Source of the DNA: Streptomyces flavidovirens DSM 40150
GTDB taxonomy: Bacteria > Actinomycetota > Actinomycetes > Streptomycetales > Streptomycetaceae
Assembly (NCBI RefSeq): GCF_000429085.1
Contig: NZ_AUBE01000004.1
Coordinates: forward strand, 310,001-374,000
DNA length: 64,000 bases
Reading direction: 5' to 3'
How positions within the stretch are numbered: position 1 is the stretch's first letter; every line of letters starts with the position of its first letter. The position numbers and the translations under genes were made by a program. The notes beneath the pieces were generated by a model, which made no database searches, was not told the origin of the DNA, and worked only from the letters and a program-made list of their open reading frames with translations. Of this stretch, positions 41,299 to 49,818 are shown piece by piece.

Positions 41299-42138
41299 AT
41301 GAGCAGGCCGCCCACCTTCACCCCGCCCCCCGGCACCCGCGCCCTCCCCCTGCGCACGTCGCGCGGCGTATTCGCCGCGCTCGAAGCGGAGCCCCGGCAC
41401 GCGGAGCCCAGAGGCACCGCGCTGCTGCTCCCCGGGTACACCGGCAGCAAGGAAGACTTCATCGCGATGCTGGTGCCCCTCGCGGAGGCGGGCTACCGGG
41501 TCGTCGCGGTGGACGGGCGCGGCCAGTACGAATCCGAGGGCGCGGACCGTCAGGAGGCTTACGCCCAGAGCGAGTTGGGACTTGACGTACTCGCGCAGGC
41601 AGCGGCTGCCGGTACGCCCGTACATCTCGTCGGGCACTCGCTCGGCGGTCAGATCTCCCGCGCGGCCGTCCTGCTCGACGCTTCGCCGTTCGCGTCGCTG
41701 ACCCTCATGTCGTCGGGGCCCGCCGAGGTTTCGCCCGCGCAGCAGCGGAAGATCGCACTGCTGACGGAGGCCCTGGGTGCCATGACGATGGCTCAGGTGT
41801 GGGAGGCCATGGTGGCGCTCGATCCACCGGAGGACGCCGACCTCGACGGCACCGCCCTGCACGCCCGCTGGCTGCGGCACAATCCCGCCCAGCTCATCGC
41901 CACCGGCAGGCAGTTGACGGCCGAGCCGGACCGCGTGGCCGAACTCGCCGCGGTGGGACTGCCGGTGCATGTGGTGTCGGGGACCACGGACGACACCTGG
42001 CCCGTGCCGCTGATCGACGAGATGGCCGAACGGCTCGGCGCGTACCGGACGGTGATCGAGGGCGCCCAGCACTCACCGAACACCGACCGCCCGGAGGAGA
42101 CAGCGAAGGCACTGGCGGGCTTCTGGGACGCCCTTTAG
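41299..42138 (+). CDS. Alpha/beta hydrolase
   Basis: 279 aa, ATG at 41299. Motifs: LLLPGYTGSKEDF (oxyanion loop), DGRGQYES, VGHSLGG (nucleophile), SGTTDDTW (acid region) and EGAQHSPN (His). Its LPGYTG loop and GRGQYES strand suggest a small-molecule esterase, lipase or haloperoxidase-like enzyme; substrate unknown. It stands alone between two terminator-like regions and is convergent with the NYN gene. Confidence 0.87.
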   Translation: MSRPPTFTPPPGTRALPLRTSRGVFAALEAEPRHAEPRGTALLLPGYTGSKEDFIAMLVPLAEAGYRVVAVDGRGQYESEGADRQEAYAQSELGLDVLAQAAAAGTPVHLVGHSLGGQISRAAVLLDASPFASLTLMSSGPAEVSPAQQRKIALLTEALGAMTMAQVWEAMVALDPPEDADLDGTALHARWLRHNPAQLIATGRQLTAEPDRVAELAAVGLPVHVVSGTTDDTWPVPLIDEMAERLGAYRTVIEGAQHSPNTDRPEETAKALAGFWDAL

Positions 42139-42187
42139 CGACCGGCGCCCCCGCCGGCCGGAAGCCGGCAGTCAGCAGTCAGCAGCC

Positions 42188-43105
42188 TCAGTACTGCGCC
42201 TGGAGGTGCTGCCAGAAGCCGTCCCGCAGTGCCCGGCGCAGGTCGGCGTGGCCGCGCAGGGAACGCTGGAGCAGCCGTTCCGCCTCCACCAGGAGTTCCT
42301 GGTCCACCGATCCCGGCAGGTAGGGATGGCCCGGCAGCAGGTCAGCCAGCGATTCCCGCCCCCGCGCGCCCAGCCACGCCGCCGCGATCTGCGCGCCGAT
42401 GAAGCGTACGTCCTCGCGGGTCGGCCGTGGGGTGCCCTCGTTCTCGTACGTCGTCACCGGGCGCCGTGTGACGTACGGCTTGCAGAAGTCGAGGTCGAAC
42501 GTGCGCTGGCTGTCGACCTCCCACAGGAGCGGCTCGGCCTGGTTGCGCCCCTCCCCCGCCTCGATGCCCCACAGGTGGACCCGTGCGCCGTACCCCTGCG
42601 CGGCCTCGACCGCCGACACCAGGTCCTCGTCGCCGCCCACCAGCGCCGCGTCGCTGATCGCGCGGTGCCTGGCCAGCGACTCCAGGTCCGTACGGATCAG
42701 GGAGTCGACGCCCTTCTGCTGGTTGTTGGCGTTGAGGTTGCCCAGGCGGACCTTGACGTCGGGCAGCTCGGCGATCGACTGCTGCTCGGTGGTATGGATG
42801 CGGCGCCTGGCTCCGTCGTACCAGTACACCCGCAGCAGCCTGCTGTCCGCGAAGATCGTCCGGGCCTTGTCGATGAACGCCTCGATCATCCCTTCCGCGT
42901 CGAGGTCGAAGGACCTCCGGTCCTCGGTCCCGGTCACGAGCAGACCGGCCGCCGCGTAGACATATCCGGCGTCGACGAAGATCGCATGGGTGGAAGGAGT
43001 CTTCGCCACCTCGGCGAGCATGCGCTGGAGGAGCTCGTTGGTCCGTTCCAGGCGGGCGGTGACCCTGGCGAGTTCAGTGGGGCCCGAAGGCTGTGCGTCG
43101 TCCAT
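42188..43105 (-). CDS. NYN/PIN-like domain ribonuclease protein
   Basis: 305 aa from the ATG before DDAQPSG. A short coiled N-terminus (ARVTARLERTNELLQRML) precedes a NYN (LabA/DUF88) domain: HAIFVDAGYVYAAAG (first acidic Asp), KGVDSLIRTDLESLA (second), and ALVGGDEDLVSAVEAA (GG-D-E-D, third acidic cluster). These Asp residues form the metal site of PIN-fold RNases. A C-terminal ~80-residue helical domain (LGARGRESLADLLPGHPYL) follows and may bind RNA. Cytosolic; target unknown. Divergent from the 50-aa gene across a 202-bp AT-richer gap. Confidence 0.87.
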   Translation of the reverse strand: MDDAQPSGPTELARVTARLERTNELLQRMLAEVAKTPSTHAIFVDAGYVYAAAGLLVTGTEDRRSFDLDAEGMIEAFIDKARTIFADSRLLRVYWYDGARRRIHTTEQQSIAELPDVKVRLGNLNANNQQKGVDSLIRTDLESLARHRAISDAALVGGDEDLVSAVEAAQGYGARVHLWGIEAGEGRNQAEPLLWEVDSQRTFDLDFCKPYVTRRPVTTYENEGTPRPTREDVRFIGAQIAAAWLGARGRESLADLLPGHPYLPGSVDQELLVEAERLLQRSLRGHADLRRALRDGFWQHLQAQY

Positions 43106-43307
43106 ACGGCTCTCATTGTCCGTGGCGTGAGCGAGCGGGCACAACCGGTCCGGCTACCAGCCGGTATTTAGAGAGTCGAAAGTTTTCTTTAGTGTAGGGA
43201 ATGACTGCGGTGTGCACACCGTTGTAACCGTCAGAGAACGCGGGGCGCCTAGCCTCGCGTTCCCACACATAGTTCTCCAGCAGGAGGATCAGACGAAGGG
43301 AGAAGCC

Positions 43308-43460
43308 TTGCGCTTCGAAATCATGCGCCTGGACGACGTCGACGGTTCCGCCGTTGACAGCACCGTCGTGGACGCCGCCTCCGTCAACCGGATCGTGCAG
43401 CAGGCCGCCTCTGTCGGCCAGCGCATCTATATCCGCCCGGCCGAGACCTCGGCTTCATAA
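43308..43460 (+). CDS. Conserved 50-aa protein (TTG start)
   Basis: Begins at TTG 43308 with GGGAGA six nt upstream: LRFEIMRLDDVDG, ending QRIYIRPAETSAS. The ATG five codons in lacks a ribosome-binding site. It has a conserved look (balanced composition, DSTVVDAASVNRIVQQAA helix) but no known domain. Upstream, 43160-43205 is AT-rich (GTTTTCTTTAGTGTAGGG) and probably contains the promoter. A terminator follows 29 bp after the stop, so the gene is its own short transcript. Function unknown. Confidence 0.75.
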   Translation: MRFEIMRLDDVDGSAVDSTVVDAASVNRIVQQAASVGQRIYIRPAETSAS

Positions 43461-43489
43461 CACTCTGTAGTGGTTTGTTTGGTGAGGTA

Positions 43490-43520
43490 AGCGCCCCCGT
43501 ACACCGCGTACGGGGGCGCT
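43490..43520. terminator. Terminator between the 50-aa gene and marC
   Basis: A 13-bp stem (AGCGCCCCCGTAC with its complement) and a 5-nt loop between convergent genes. Confidence 0.8.
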
Positions 43521-43537
43521 CGTGCGTCAGGACCGGG

Positions 43538-44143
43538 TCAGGTGCCCTGGATGACCTGAGTAACGCCGTTGATGATCTGCTGCACCGCGATCGCGGACAG
43601 CATCATGCCGGCGAGGCGCGTCACCAGGACCACGCCGCCGTCCTTGATCACTCGGATGATCAGCAGCGAGTACCGCATGGTCAGCCACAGGACCACATGC
43701 ATCACGACGATCGCCGCCCAGACCGAGACCTGCGCCTTGACGCTCCCGGCGTGCTGTACGGCGAGGATCACCGACACGATCGCGCCGGGGCCCGCGAGCA
43801 GCGGCATCCCCAGCGGTACGAGGGCGACGTTGACGTCTTTCGTCTGCGTCGGCTCGTCGGTCTTGCCGGTCAGGAGGTCGAGCGCGATCAGGAGCAGCAG
43901 CAGACCGCCCGCGATCATCAGCGCGGGAACGGAGACATGCAGGTAGTCGAGGATCTGCTGGCCGAGGACGCCGAAGACGGCGATCACGCCGAAGGCGACG
44001 GCGACGGCCTGCCAGGCCATCCGGCGCTGCACCTTGGCGGGCCGGCCCGAGGTCAGGGCAAGGAAGATCGGGGTGATCCCAGGGGGGTCCATAATCACAA
44101 AAAGCGTGAGAAAGAGGGATCCGAAAACAGCGAAGTCGAGCAC
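43538..44143 (-). CDS. MarC-family integral membrane protein
   Basis: 201 aa, GTG start with AAGG upstream. Six hydrophobic helices; LTLFVIMDPPGITPIFLALT, MAWQAVAVAFGVI, and PLLAGPGAIVSVI are MarC hallmarks. The family was once linked to multiple antibiotic resistance, but no transport substrate is established. It lies 74 bp after the PHP-domain gene on the same strand and may share its transcript. Confidence 0.92.
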   Translation of the reverse strand: MLDFAVFGSLFLTLFVIMDPPGITPIFLALTSGRPAKVQRRMAWQAVAVAFGVIAVFGVLGQQILDYLHVSVPALMIAGGLLLLLIALDLLTGKTDEPTQTKDVNVALVPLGMPLLAGPGAIVSVILAVQHAGSVKAQVSVWAAIVVMHVVLWLTMRYSLLIIRVIKDGGVVLVTRLAGMMLSAIAVQQIINGVTQVIQGT

Positions 44144-44217
44144 AGTGAGGCCTTGCGAGAAGAGGGTCTTACGAGGGAGGGGGAACGGGGAACGCCGCGA
44201 AGTCGGGAAACGCGGAG

Positions 44218-45084
44218 TTACGGACGGAGACTTCCGCCCGCGCCCGGCACCGGGAACGCGCCGGTCGCGCGCCGCGTGATCTCGCCGTAGATCTCGGGGT
44301 CGGTGGTGAACTCCCCGAGCCGTACGGACTTCCGGCTGCCGTGGTAGTCGCTGGACCCGGTGGCCAGCAGCCCGAGGTCGGCGGCGAGGCCGCGCACGCG
44401 CGCGCGGGTCGGCCCGTCGTGGTCCATGTGGTCGACCTCGATACCGTCGAGGCCCGCGGCGGCGAGCGCCGCTATCGCGCTCTCGGGGACGGTGTCGCCG
44501 CGCTTGGCGGCGCCGGGGTGTGCGAAGACGGTGACTCCGCCGGCCGCCTTGACGAGGCGGATCGCGTCGAAGGGGTCGAGTTCGTGCTTCTCGACGTACG
44601 CGCGCCCGCCGTTGGCCAGCCAGTCGGGCGTAAAGGCGTCGGAGACGGTCTCGACGACGCCGAGTTCCATCATGGCGGACGCGATGTGCGGGCGGCCGAC
44701 CGAGCCGTCTCCGGCGATACGGGCCACCTGGGCCCACTCGATCGGCACACCCAGCTCCTGGAGCTTGCCGACCATGGCCCGCGCGCGGGGCACCCTGTCG
44801 TCCCGCACCAGCTCGCGCTCGCGCGCCAGCTCGGGCTCGTCGGGATCGAAGAGGTACGCCAGCATGTGCAGCCCGATGCCGTCCAGGCGGCAGGAAAGCT
44901 CGGCGCCGGTGACGAGGGTCAGCCCCGCGGGGAGTGCGGCGATCGCCTCGGCGTGGCCGCGGGTCGAGTCGTGGTCGGTGAGCGCCACGACGTCGAGTCC
45001 GGCCGCCGCGGCGTTGCGCACCAGCTCGGCCGGGGTGTCCGTGCCGTCCGAAGCCGTGGAGTGGGTGTGCAGGTCGATCAGCAC
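44218..45084 (-). CDS. PHP-domain phosphoesterase
   Basis: 288 aa from GTG 45084 (CGGAG nine nt upstream). PHP metal-site motifs occur in order: DLHTHSTASDG (motif I), VALTDHDST (II), VTGAELSC, FAHPG (III) and GSSDYHG (IV). A polynucleotide or nucleotide phosphatase is likely; relatives of this type include RNase AM/YciV (5'-3' exonuclease and 3',5'-bisphosphate phosphatase). The length (~290 aa) fits. It precedes marC. Confidence 0.9.
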   Translation of the reverse strand: MLIDLHTHSTASDGTDTPAELVRNAAAAGLDVVALTDHDSTRGHAEAIAALPAGLTLVTGAELSCRLDGIGLHMLAYLFDPDEPELARERELVRDDRVPRARAMVGKLQELGVPIEWAQVARIAGDGSVGRPHIASAMMELGVVETVSDAFTPDWLANGGRAYVEKHELDPFDAIRLVKAAGGVTVFAHPGAAKRGDTVPESAIAALAAAGLDGIEVDHMDHDGPTRARVRGLAADLGLLATGSSDYHGSRKSVRLGEFTTDPEIYGEITRRATGAFPVPGAGGSLRP

Positions 45085-45195
45085 GACGCTTGACTCCGGG
45101 GCTCGGCGGGACGGGGGACCGGTCAAGGATAGCCGGGATTCGAACACCCACGGGCCCGCCCACGTTCTCTCCGGCGGAACCGGAGGAACCGGCGG

Positions 45196-45834
45196 TCAGG
45201 CCAGCAGTCGCGAGGAGAGCGCCCCGCAGGGCACGAGCTCCACCTCCGCGCCCGCGTCGCGCAGATCGGTCAGTATCAGTTCGTCGTACATCATCACGCC
45301 CGACTGCTCCGGCCAGACGATGACCCACAGCCACAGCCCGCACGCCTCGCCCGCGAAGGCCGCGCGGTCGTCCGGGACGCCGGACAGGTGCCACAGCGGG
45401 GTGGGCCGGCCGGCCGCGAGCAGCTTGGCCTGCGGTGGTTTGTCCATGCTCATGTGCGCTCCGGGATCGGGCCCCTCCACACCGGCATAGCGCGCGCCGA
45501 GGCCGACGCCGAGCTCCTCGGCGACCAGCAGCATCTCGCCGAGGCCGCCGAGCGGACCGGGTCCCGAACAGGCGACGACGGTGGCGCGCGAGCCACTGCG
45601 GTCGTCACCGGCGCAGGTCACGCCCGTGAACAGCCAGCCGACCGGCAACGGCCATGGCATCCACACCGGAACCTTGGCACGCTTCACCGCGACCGTGAGC
45701 GCCTCGACACTGGGCGGCACCACGGGCTGCAGCGGGTGCACCGTCCCATGCACATCGCACTGCCAGGAGTCGGCAAAGAGACCGGGCGCCCTGACCCGGC
45801 CACCGCACTTCGGGCAACTGGGTTCGCCCCTCAT
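45196..45834 (-). CDS. DUF6758-type conserved hypothetical protein
   Basis: 212 aa starting at MRGEPSCPKCGG; this ATG keeps the N-terminal zinc-finger-like pattern CPKCGG...CDVHG intact. The rest is a mixed alpha/beta protein with several Trp-rich strands (PVWMPWPLPVGWLFTG, GLWLWVIVWPEQSG). I know it only as a streptomycete conserved protein of unknown function. A nine-codon ORF with a perfect ribosome-binding site lies 63 bp upstream. Confidence 0.75.
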   Translation of the reverse strand: MRGEPSCPKCGGRVRAPGLFADSWQCDVHGTVHPLQPVVPPSVEALTVAVKRAKVPVWMPWPLPVGWLFTGVTCAGDDRSGSRATVVACSGPGPLGGLGEMLLVAEELGVGLGARYAGVEGPDPGAHMSMDKPPQAKLLAAGRPTPLWHLSGVPDDRAAFAGEACGLWLWVIVWPEQSGVMMYDELILTDLRDAGAEVELVPCGALSSRLLA

Positions 45835-45897
45835 AGGGCCCAACGGTCCTCCCCGGCCGTCCCCGCGTCAAGGACGATCACCCGTCCGGAGCGTGCC

Positions 45898-45927
45898 TCA
45901 CCACGGAAATCCAGATGCACTGCGCAT
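45898..45927 (-). CDS. Nine-codon leader ORF upstream of the DUF6758 gene
   Basis: On the minus strand GTTGGAGGAACAAATCG precedes ATG and a nine-codon frame, MRSASGFPW, ending TGA. The SD spacing (7 nt) is ideal. Just upstream is a TATAAG hexamer. The ORF ends 63 bp before the DUF6758 start, so it could be a leader peptide; no obvious terminator stem was found between. Confidence 0.4.
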   Translation of the reverse strand: MRSASGFPW

Positions 45928-45968
45928 CGATTTGTTCCTCCAACTTATATCTGTGCATGGAGCAACGA

Positions 45969-46553
45969 TCAGTCCAGCGGCACGGACGTGCGCAGCGGGT
46001 CGCGCAGGTCCGTACCGTGCGACAGCCAGCGCTCCTGGAGCTCCTGCGCGCCCTTGACGCGCTTCCACGCCGCCTCGTTCGGCGTCATGGGCAGCAGCGG
46101 AAGGAAGCGCACCGGGTCCATCGGGGCGTCCAGCTCCAGGTCCTCGACCAGGCCGCCGGACTCCGCGACCAGGACGGAGCTGAACGGCGCCCCCGGCCAC
46201 AGCGGCTCCCCGAGGTCCAGCGAGGCACCCGGAGCCACGATCACGCCCTCCACCTGCGGAGACGCCGCGAGGACCGCGAGCGGGCGCAGCACCTTGTCGG
46301 TGTCGGCCAGACCGGCCCGTACCGACAGGACCAGCTCGGCGCGCGGGCCCTTCACCGGATCGGCGAGGACGGCGGTCGGGTCGGCCATCGGCTGGGCCGA
46401 CATACCCAGGGTGGCGTAGCGGACGACGTCGCCGTCCACGAAGCGCAGTACCTCCATACGGTCCGTACCGAGGAACGTGACAGCGGCGCGCGCGTCCGGT
46501 TCGCCCAGAGCCGTACGCAACCTGGCCTCTACCCGCGCAAGAACGTCTCCCAT
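45969..46553 (-). CDS. Suppressor-of-fused (SUFU)-domain protein
   Basis: 194 aa from the ATG before GDVLARVE; an ATG four codons earlier is possible. The SUFU-like fold is suggested by RYATLGMSAQPMAD, RAELVLSVRAG, LDLGEPLWPGAPFSSVLV and VRFLPLLPMTPNEAAW, a pattern shared by bacterial SUFU proteins. In bacteria these are often immunity or stress proteins of unknown role. No toxin partner is adjacent. Divergent from corA. Confidence 0.78.
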   Translation of the reverse strand: MGDVLARVEARLRTALGEPDARAAVTFLGTDRMEVLRFVDGDVVRYATLGMSAQPMADPTAVLADPVKGPRAELVLSVRAGLADTDKVLRPLAVLAASPQVEGVIVAPGASLDLGEPLWPGAPFSSVLVAESGGLVEDLELDAPMDPVRFLPLLPMTPNEAAWKRVKGAQELQERWLSHGTDLRDPLRTSVPLD

Positions 46554-47015
46554 GCCCGCGAGCATAAGTCGCGTATGGAACGGGAAGAGGGAGAGCCTTG
46601 ACACAACAGTGGGCTGATACTCTTGGCCGCTGGTCAGGGCAGCACGCAGAAGCGTGGCTTTCGAGCCCCGACATGACGTCATCCCCCACGGGGGACCGGC
46701 CGGAGGAGGTGGGGCTGCGGTGGATCGAAGTCGTCCCGGCAGTACCAACCGCTCTTCCGCACCGCCAGTGTTCCCCTGGGCCTGAAACCTTTCGTACCCG
46801 GCCGCCAACCGGTGAAACCCATGGGGCTCACGGCATTTCGCGCTACGGAAGAGCACTTCGTTTTTGCCTGATCCGTGTCTGAGCGAACGCCGTCACCGCG
46901 TCTTGCGGTGCCGCCCGCTTTGCCGACGTACGGCCGCCCCGACGCCGTGGCCCGCACGTCTCCATTCCGGGCAGCGCCATGCCTCGCAGACGGCTTCTCC
47001 GTGAAGGAGCCCGCC
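46554..47015 (+). other. Intergenic region between SUFU and corA genes
   Basis: 462 bp with no supported gene. TTGACA at 46599-46604 resembles a -35 element, but the nearest -10-like hexamer (TACTCT) is only 14 bp away. I looked for a magnesium-type (M-box) riboswitch upstream of corA and could not see its conserved core. The first part of the gap contains the SUFU promoter side; AAGGAGC before the corA ATG is its ribosome-binding site. Confidence 0.4.
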
Positions 47016-48131
47016 ATGTCGATGATCCGTGACCTGCGCGCAGCGGTCCGTCCGTCCCTGCGCAAGAGCAGCGCCGTGTACAGCAGTTACGACGCCACCC
47101 GTGACCCGTCCGCGAGCAGCGCGGTCGTGGACTGCGCCGTCTACCGCGACGGGCGCCGGGTGAAGGCCGCCGAGTGCCTCACCCCGCACGAGGCGATGAC
47201 CCACGTCCGGGAGGGCGGCGGCTTCGCCTGGATCGGCCTGCACGAGCCGACCGAGGCCGAATTCGCGGGAATCGCCGCCGAGTTCGGGCTGCACCCGCTG
47301 GCCGTGGAGGACGCCGTACACGCACACCAGCGGCCCAAGCTGGAGCGGTACGACGACACCCTGTTCACCGTCTTCAAGACGATCCACTACGTCGACCACA
47401 CCGAACTGACCGCGACGAGCGAGGTCGTGGAGACCGGTGAGGTGATGTGCTTCACCGGCAAGGACTTCGTCATCACCGTCCGGCACGGCGGCAAGGGCTC
47501 GCTGCGCGCGCTGCGCCACCGGCTCCAGGACGACCCGGAGCTGCTGGCCAAAGGGCCTTCGGCGGTGCTGCACTCGATCGCCGACCATGTCGTCGACGGG
47601 TACATCGCGGTGGCGGCGGCCGTGCAGGACGACATCGACGAGGTCGAGATCGACGTCTTCTCCGCGCCGGCCAAAGGGAGCCCGCGGGGCTCCGACGCGG
47701 GCCGGATCTACCAGCTCAAGCGGGAAGTCCTGGAGTTCAAGCGGGCCGTCGCGCCGCTGCTGCGGCCGATGCAGCAGCTCAGTGAGCGGCCGATGCGGCT
47801 CGTCGACCCGGACATCCAGAAGTACTTCCGTGACGTCGCCGACCACCTCGCGCGCGTGCACGAGGAGGTCGTCGGCTTCGACGAGCTGCTGAACTCGATC
47901 CTCCAGGCCAACCTCGCGCAGGCGACCGTCGCCCAGAACGAGGACATGCGAAAGATCACGTCCTGGGCGGCGATCGTGGCCGTACCGACGATGATCTGCG
48001 GCGTGTACGGCATGAACTTCGATCACATGCCGGAGCTGCACTGGCGGTACGGCTACCCGCTCGTCCTGGGGTCGATCGTGGTGGTCTGTGTGTCCATCCA
48101 CCGCACGCTCAAGCGGAACGGCTGGCTCTGA
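47016..48131 (+). CDS. corA: CorA-family magnesium/cobalt transporter
   Basis: 371 aa, ATG at 47016 with GAAGGAGC upstream. The N-terminal soluble funnel domain (to ~290) includes HPLAVEDAVHAHQRPKLERY. Two C-terminal membrane helices follow, with the ion-selectivity YGMN motif (GMN at 332-334) and a positively charged tail RTLKRNG. It imports Mg2+ and is gated by Mg2+ bound in the cytosolic domain. The soluble MgtE-N/CBS gene at 50756 may belong to the same physiological module. Its 3' end overlaps the convergent DMT-exporter gene by 23 bp. Confidence 0.93.
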   Translation: MSMIRDLRAAVRPSLRKSSAVYSSYDATRDPSASSAVVDCAVYRDGRRVKAAECLTPHEAMTHVREGGGFAWIGLHEPTEAEFAGIAAEFGLHPLAVEDAVHAHQRPKLERYDDTLFTVFKTIHYVDHTELTATSEVVETGEVMCFTGKDFVITVRHGGKGSLRALRHRLQDDPELLAKGPSAVLHSIADHVVDGYIAVAAAVQDDIDEVEIDVFSAPAKGSPRGSDAGRIYQLKREVLEFKRAVAPLLRPMQQLSERPMRLVDPDIQKYFRDVADHLARVHEEVVGFDELLNSILQANLAQATVAQNEDMRKITSWAAIVAVPTMICGVYGMNFDHMPELHWRYGYPLVLGSIVVVCVSIHRTLKRNGWL

Positions 48132-49020
48132 CGACGAGCGCGAGGCCGGCCAGGATCACCACCAGGGCGGGGTAGGCGGCCAACGGCGGCTGCTGTCCCA
48201 GCCAGAGCGCGGCGATCAGGGCGGCGCCCGGGGTCTCCAGGAGTATCGCCGTCGAGGTGACAGAGGGGCCCAGGGTGCTCACGACGCGGTTGAGCAGGGA
48301 GTGGCCGAGGAGCTGGGCGGCGGCGGTGAGTGCGGCGAGCTGGAGCCAGGTCGTGGTGTCGTAGCCGCCGAGCTCGGCGCCGGACACCAGGCAGGTCGCC
48401 AGCAGGATCAGCGCGGTCGTGGAGTAACAGATGTAGGTGTACGCGGTCGTGCTCACGGTCCGCCTGACCTCCGCCCCGAGCAGGACGTACCCGGCGGCCG
48501 CGATGCCGCCGCCGAGCGCGAGCGCGTCGCCCGCGAGGGCGCGCGGCGAGAGCGTCATGTCGACGCCGGTCAGGATGACGACGCCGACGACGGCGAGCAC
48601 GGTGCCGGCCCACACCATGCGGGACGGCCGGTGGCCGCGCATCCGCAGCAGGATCGTCGTCCAGATGGGTGTGGTCGTGCAGAGCGCGGTGGAGGACGCG
48701 ACCGAGGTCATCCGCAGGCTGGGCAGCCAGAGCCCGAAGTGCAGGGCGAGCAGGGCTCCGGCGGCGACGGCGAGGAGCAGCGGCCTGCGCGCGATGCGGC
48801 GCAGCTCGGCGCGGTGCTTGAGCAGCACCACCGGGCTCAGTACGCCGACCGCCATGGCGTTGCGCCAGAACGCGATGGCGAGCGCGGGGGCGGCGGTCGC
48901 CGCGATGAGCGGCGCGGAGAACGACACGCTGGCGACGGCGACGCCGAGCAGGATGAGGTCGATGCGGGGCGCGGTGTGGAGTCCGGGGGGCGGCGGACCG
49001 GTCGGCGCGGTGGCGGTCAT
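48109..49020 (-). CDS. EamA/DMT-superfamily exporter
   Basis: 303 aa from ATG 49020; a GTG at 49059 would add 13 residues. About ten hydrophobic helices in two EamA repeats: LILLGVAVASVSFSAPL, FWRNAMAVGVL, ALHFGLWLPSLRMTSVASST (end of repeat 1), then LGGGIAAAGYVLLGAEV and LLETPGAALIAALWLGQQPP (repeat 2). A drug/metabolite exporter, substrate unknown. Convergent with corA. Confidence 0.88.
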   Translation of the reverse strand: MTATAPTGPPPPGLHTAPRIDLILLGVAVASVSFSAPLIAATAAPALAIAFWRNAMAVGVLSPVVLLKHRAELRRIARRPLLLAVAAGALLALHFGLWLPSLRMTSVASSTALCTTTPIWTTILLRMRGHRPSRMVWAGTVLAVVGVVILTGVDMTLSPRALAGDALALGGGIAAAGYVLLGAEVRRTVSTTAYTYICYSTTALILLATCLVSGAELGGYDTTTWLQLAALTAAAQLLGHSLLNRVVSTLGPSVTSTAILLETPGAALIAALWLGQQPPLAAYPALVVILAGLALVVRASRSA

Positions 49021-49305
49021 GCCGTCGGGGCGGCGGGCTGTTGCGGGCACGGGGGTCACGGTAAGGGGTACGACTGGCTGACGGAACTGTCGGTCCGCAC
49101 CCCGGAATCCCTGAGCGCCGGACCGGCCGCTGGTTGCCCCACTGGGCAACCTCAGCCCCTCCGGCACACTCAGCCCGTCGGGCACTTGAGGACATCGGGT
49201 CTGGGGCGGAGCCCTCACGCGGCGGAGCCGCGAAGTGTCCCAGCGGGAAGCGGGAAGGGGCGGGCAGGGGAACAGTCCCGCAGCGCACCGCCTAGGCTTG
49301 CGGCC

Positions 49306-49818
49306 ATGACGCAGACCTTGCTCGACCAGGCCCTCGTCGAGGAGGCCACCAAGAAGTCCGGCCTCATCTGGGTACGAGGCACCGGCCCCGCCCGCTCCCT
49401 GTGGCACGTGTGGCACGACGGCGCCGCGTACGTCGTGGGAGACGGACCGGGCGAGCAGCCCTTCCCCGGACTGGCCGACGGCGCCCGCGCCGAAGTCACC
49501 GTACGCAGCAAGGACAAGGGGGGCCGACTCGTCACCTGGACCGCCACCGTCACCGAACACCCGCCGGGCACCGAGGCGTGGGAGGCCGCCGTAGCCGAGC
49601 TCAAGGGCAAGCGCCTGAACGCGCCCGACGCCGAGCAGATGACCGAGCGCTGGGCCCGCGAGTGCCGCGTACTGCGTCTGGAGCCGCAGAGCGCGACCAC
49701 CGACCTGCCGGACGGTTCGCTCGCCGCCAAGCCCCTGCCGACGAGCGCCACGACGCGGCTGCCCGTACCGGCAGCCCTCCCCCGCCTCCTCATGAAGCGG
49801 AAGAAGAAAAAGGGCTAG
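49306..49818 (+). CDS. Conserved hypothetical protein, split-barrel-like
   Basis: 170 aa, ATG at 49306. It begins MTQTLLDQALVEEATKKSG and contains SLWHVWHDGAAYVVGDGPGEQ and RLVTWTATVTEHPPG, a beta-rich pattern like flavin-reductase or pyridoxamine-phosphate-oxidase-type split barrels. No clear cofactor-binding motif is visible. The C-terminus is basic (MKRKKKKG). Its stop codon shares the palindrome CTAG with the stop of the convergent lipoprotein gene. Function unknown. Confidence 0.7.
   Translation: MTQTLLDQALVEEATKKSGLIWVRGTGPARSLWHVWHDGAAYVVGDGPGEQPFPGLADGARAEVTVRSKDKGGRLVTWTATVTEHPPGTEAWEAAVAELKGKRLNAPDAEQMTERWARECRVLRLEPQSATTDLPDGSLAAKPLPTSATTRLPVPAALPRLLMKRKKKKG

Noticed and set aside
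38605..42072. 1155-codon Gly-rich open frame on the minus strand
   Set aside because: It is antisense to the DEAD-box helicase and hydrolase genes; its GLGG repeats are the mirror of the Ala/Pro/Arg repeats, and it has no recognisable domain or ribosome-binding site.
46554..47015. M-box type Mg2+ riboswitch upstream of corA
   Set aside because: I could not find the conserved core or a convincing set of stems; leaving it as unassigned sequence.
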